Assembly: GCA_020832725.1 (NCBI GenBank)
Contig: JAFIEC010000017.1
Coordinates: 1-8,875, forward strand
DNA from: Paracoccaceae bacterium
GTDB lineage: Bacteria > Pseudomonadota > Alphaproteobacteria > Rhodobacterales > Rhodobacteraceae
Reading direction: 5' to 3'
Length of the DNA: 8,875 nt
The notes beneath the pieces are model-generated. The model was not told the DNA's origin, made no database searches, and was given only the letters and a program-made list of their open reading frames with translations. Below, piece by piece: positions 6,716 through 8,875 of this stretch. A program made the translations under genes and the position numbers. Within the stretch, counting starts at the first letter, position 1. The number at the start of each line of letters is the position of its first letter.

Positions 6716-6741
6716 GGGCAATGGGTTGCCCTCGGTAGGGC
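6716..6741 (+). repeat. Two mutually exclusive hairpins in the symporter leader
   Basis: GGGCAA-TGGG-TTGCCC (6716-6731) is a perfect 6-bp stem with a 4-base loop. Its right arm also starts GCCCT-CGGT-AGGGC (6728-6741), a 5-bp stem with a 4-base loop. The shared bases 6728-6731 make the two structures alternatives. They end 58 bases before the symporter ATG. A leader switch or a dyad operator is possible. No riboswitch family consensus was recognised and no T-run follows. Confidence 0.4.
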
Positions 6742-6787
6742 CGGGTGCTTACCAACGAGGCGCGGAGGCATCCGTGGCAGGACGCGG

Positions 6788-6795
6788 AAAGGAAG
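6788..6795 (+). promoter_or_regulatory. Ribosome binding site for the symporter gene
   Basis: AAAGGAAG lies four bases before the ATG at 6800 (the GGA core is six bases away). Together with the hydrophobic N-terminus that follows, it supports 6800 as the start rather than the upstream in-frame codons back to 6575. Confidence 0.6.
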
Positions 6796-6799
6796 CCTG

Positions 6800-8332
6800 A
6801 TGTATGCCAGGACGCTCTGGCTTGCGGGAGCGCTGGCTGTCAGCACAAGCAACGCTTCGGCCCGAACCATCGGCGACACGATCGACGGTTGGGTTGCCTG
6901 GTCGACCGGGTGGTTCGTCGCCTTCATCTTTGCGCCCGTTCCGGGCACCTCCACGCCCTGGATCGTGGGCTGGCTGGTCATCGCGGCGGCCGTCTTCACG
7001 ATCTACTTCGGTTTCATCCAGTTCCGCGCCTTCGGACATGCCCTGGCGCTGGTCACGGGACGATACGCCGACCCGCGGCATGCCGGCGAGGTCAGCCATT
7101 TCCAGGCCCTGACGGCGGCGCTGGCCGGGACAGTGGGCCTGGGCAATATCGCTGGCGTGGCTGTCGCGGTCAGCATCGGGGGGGCGGGTGCGACCTTCTG
7201 GATGATCGTCGCAGGCCTGCTGGGCATGGCGACGAAGTTCACCGAATGCACGCTGGGCGTGAAGTACCGCAACGAGTACCGGGACGGCACGGTCTCGGGC
7301 GGCCCGATGTATTACATCCGCAAGGGATTTGCCGAACGCGGCCTGCCCTTCGGTCGCCTGCTTGCGTCACTGTTCGCCGTTTTCTGCGTGCTGGGTGCGC
7401 TGGGCGGGGGCAACATGTTCCAGGCCAATCAGGCGGCCAGTCAGGTGCAAACAGTCTTCGGCTTGCCGACATGGGGGACGGGGCTGGTGCTGGCCGGGAT
7501 TGTCTTTGCGGTGATCGTGGGCGGGATCCGATCGATCGCGCGGGTCACTGAAAAGGTCGTGCCCTTCATGGGGCTTGGCTATGTGGCGGTCAGCCTTCTT
7601 GTCCTGCTGACACATGCCGACATGATCCTTTGGGCCTTCGGTGAAATCCTGCGCGGGGCCTTCACGGATACCGGGGTTGTGGGTGGCATCGTCGGCGCGA
7701 TCATCCAGGGCTTCCGGCGCGCGGCCTTCTCCAACGAGGCCGGAATCGGCTCGGCCGCCATCGCCCATGCGGCGGTGCGGACGCAGGAGCCGATCACCGA
7801 GGGGTTCGTCTCTCTGCTCGAGCCGTTCGTCGACACGGTCGTGATCTGTACCATGACGGCACTGGTGATCATCATCACGCAGCAACTGCTGATCGATCCG
7901 GACACCGGGCGCTACCTCCTGAGCGAGACAGGTCGCATCGTCATGGCGTCCGGTGCGATGGGCGGCGTTCCGATTGCCTCGGCCGCCTTCGGTACGGCCT
8001 TTGGATGGGCACCCTTCGCTCTGGCGATCGCGGTGGTTCTGTTCGCCTTCTCGACGATCATCACCTGGGGCTATTATGGGGTCAAGGCCTGGACCTATCT
8101 GTTCGGCGAAGGGCGCGCCACGGAACTGGTGTTCAAGGTTGTTTTCTGCGTCTTCGTCTTCATCGGTGCCGTGTCCGGTCTGGATGCAGTCATCGATTTC
8201 TCGGATGCGGCGATCTTTGCAATGGCGCTGGTGAATGTCGTCGCGCTGTACCTGCTGATGCCGGTCGTAAGGCGTGAGATGCAAAGCTATCTCGCTCGGC
8301 TCGGGTCAGGCGAGATCAGACCGGCAAGGTGA
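6800..8332 (+). CDS. Sodium:alanine/glycine symporter, AgcS family
   Basis: This 510-residue inner-membrane transporter takes up alanine or glycine with Na+ (alanine/glycine:cation symporter family, LeuT-like fold). Family signatures are clear: G-L-G-N-I-A-G-V-A at 113-121 followed by G-G-A-G-A-T-F-W-M (127-135), G-G-P-M-Y-Y-I (167-173), F-S-N-E-A-G-I-G-S-A-A-I-A-H-A (310-324) and Y-Y-G-V-K-A-W-x-Y-L-F-G (425-436). Roughly ten to eleven hydrophobic segments are spread from about 56 to 488, and the C-terminus is short and basic. The first 21 residues (M-Y-A-R, a hydrophobic stretch, then A-S-A before R22) look like a cleavable signal peptide or an extra helix. The usual family G-G-P-G-A reads G-G-A-G-A here. 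The gene is divergent from the Lon-like protease and appears to be transcribed alone, since no gene follows. Amino-acid uptake is secure at family level. Choice between alanine and glycine is not possible from sequence alone. Confidence 0.93.
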   Translation: MYARTLWLAGALAVSTSNASARTIGDTIDGWVAWSTGWFVAFIFAPVPGTSTPWIVGWLVIAAAVFTIYFGFIQFRAFGHALALVTGRYADPRHAGEVSHFQALTAALAGTVGLGNIAGVAVAVSIGGAGATFWMIVAGLLGMATKFTECTLGVKYRNEYRDGTVSGGPMYYIRKGFAERGLPFGRLLASLFAVFCVLGALGGGNMFQANQAASQVQTVFGLPTWGTGLVLAGIVFAVIVGGIRSIARVTEKVVPFMGLGYVAVSLLVLLTHADMILWAFGEILRGAFTDTGVVGGIVGAIIQGFRRAAFSNEAGIGSAAIAHAAVRTQEPITEGFVSLLEPFVDTVVICTMTALVIIITQQLLIDPDTGRYLLSETGRIVMASGAMGGVPIASAAFGTAFGWAPFALAIAVVLFAFSTIITWGYYGVKAWTYLFGEGRATELVFKVVFCVFVFIGAVSGLDAVIDFSDAAIFAMALVNVVALYLLMPVVRREMQSYLARLGSGEIRPAR

Positions 8333-8875
8333 CATCGGAGCTCCGGGTCCTGGTGACGCTTGCATGTCCAGCTCATCGGGCCGGACACCAGCGGAAAGCG
8401 GCAGACACCGGCCATGATAGGTGGGCCCGTCCGCTATCAGCGATCCGGGCCCGGGTCGGAATTTGCCGTCGACCCTCCGATACTGGACGGGTGCGTCGCT
8501 GCGTTTGCGCGTCCCTGATGCGATTGGTCATCCCTACCGGGCGGATGGCCAACTGCCGGGTATGCTGCGCCTTGACTGAATGACCGCTTCGTCAAGGCAC
8601 TGGATGCCAATGCCGCATCGCCAACAACCCTCTGTCCGACCTTTGCAACGGCCGTGCCGATGGCGCAACGACTTGGGAACCGGGGCGACCGGCCGCAGGG
8701 AGGCTGCAACGGCCCTACGCTGCGCAGGTTCTGAATGGCTGCCTCAGTGAACATTGGCCGACAGAGCCATCGGCCGGGACGGTCCGAACTGACCGGGCTG
8801 GACCTGCGTGTGTAAAGCCGACATTCCGGTTGCGTCCAATTGCGATGCCTCGCGACACATCGTCGAGCGGTCGCC
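8333..8875. other. 543-base stretch with no supported gene
   Basis: All six frames are broken or give only short ORFs (longest about 105 codons) with no recognisable domain, no good ribosome site and a composition like shadow frames. Present are a palindrome CGGAGCTCCG (8336-8345) four bases after the symporter stop, an interrupted repeat CTGGTG/CACCAG (8350-8355/8386-8391), TGATAG/CTATCA (8415-8420/8434-8439), an 18-bp near-perfect palindrome (8441-8458) and a 10-bp direct repeat TGCAACGGCC (8644-8653 and 8705-8714). No T-rich terminator is visible. The stretch may be the upstream region of a gene beyond the window or decayed coding DNA. Confidence 0.6.
8441..8458. repeat. 18-bp near-perfect palindrome downstream of the symporter
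   Basis: CGATCCGGGCCCGGGTCG is self-complementary except for one T/G pair, with a perfect 10-bp core CCGGGCCCGG and no loop. That suits a DNA-binding dyad better than an RNA hairpin. A second GGGCCC lies at 8423-8428, inside the TGATAG/CTATCA arms. The role is unknown. Confidence 0.4.

Larger units (their letters stand above)
6326..6799. other. Divergent intergenic region between Lon-like protease and symporter
   Basis: These 474 bases should hold the promoters of both flanking genes. Several frames are open here but none has a ribosome binding site plus recognisable protein. The minus-strand frame joined to the protease (132 codons to 6721) is rich in Pro, Ser, Arg and Gly and shows no domain. 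Within the region I can point to an amidohydrolase-like relic on the minus strand (6486-6569), a tandem imperfect repeat GGCGTGTCTTG/GGCGTCTTG (6461-6480), and a cluster of GGGC/GCCC inverted repeats (6669-6741). No convincing -35/-10 pair could be assigned. Confidence 0.6.

Noticed and set aside
6669..6741. Glycine riboswitch before the symporter
   Set aside because: AgcS genes often carry one, but the conserved core around GGAAA and CTCTCAGG is absent; only a GGGGCAA string resembles it.
6575..6799. Upstream extension of the symporter to the ATG at 6575
   Set aside because: The 75 extra residues are basic and low in structure and precede a good ribosome site and hydrophobic N-terminus at 6800.
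7367..8284. 305-codon minus-strand ORF opposite the symporter
   Set aside because: Very Asp/His/Arg-rich mirror of hydrophobic codons of the symporter, a typical artefact.
8329..8583. 84-codon plus-strand ORF overlapping the symporter stop
   Set aside because: Arg/Cys-rich with no recognisable motif and no ribosome site at its start.
8437..8754. 105-codon minus-strand ORF in the gene-free tail
   Set aside because: No ribosome site, no domain, and it covers the palindromes; a transposase remnant was considered but no such motif is visible.

Overview
The window is high-GC, densely coding DNA. Its codon use, gene types and arrangement suggest an alphaproteobacterium, probably a Rhodobacterales/Paracoccaceae-type genome. 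This is inference from style and gene content only, because no rRNA or other phylogenetic marker is present. Five protein genes are well supported (one cut by the left edge) and a sixth is a weakly characterised small gene. I saw no tRNA, rRNA, CRISPR array, insertion sequence or phage gene.

Positions 1-3122 (+ strand) hold three consecutive oxygenase genes of unrelated chemistry. They are the C-terminal two thirds of an MhpA-like flavin aromatic hydroxylase (1-960), a phytanoyl-CoA dioxygenase-family Fe(II)/2-oxoglutarate enzyme (1026-1859) and a class I-type bacterial cytochrome P450 (1950-3122). Gaps are 65 and 90 bases and the second and third genes have strong Shine-Dalgarno sequences, so they look like one operon for oxidative breakdown or tailoring of an unknown, possibly aromatic, compound. 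The 90-base gap before the P450 holds a 12-bp-stem hairpin and an overlapping, mutually exclusive smaller hairpin.

Positions 3250-6325 (- strand) hold a two-gene unit convergent to the oxygenases. It has a Lon-like (AAA_32/LonB-type) ATP-dependent protease with an intact Ser-Lys dyad but a Walker A in which Arg replaces Lys. An 11-base overlap joins it to a 214-residue protein that vaguely resembles the universal-stress-protein fold.

Positions 6326-6799 form a divergent intergenic region between the protease and a sodium:alanine/glycine symporter. On the minus strand it carries what looks like a relic of an amidohydrolase N-terminus (6486-6569). Close to the symporter there is a cluster of GGGC/GCCC inverted repeats able to form alternative hairpins. 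Positions 6800-8332 (+) encode the AgcS-family symporter with a signal-peptide-like N-terminus. Positions 8333-8875 contain no gene I can support, only short palindromes and a 10-bp direct repeat.

The most interesting points are the three-oxygenase cassette with its structured spacer, the altered ATP-binding loop of the coupled Lon-like protease, and the amidohydrolase-like relic.
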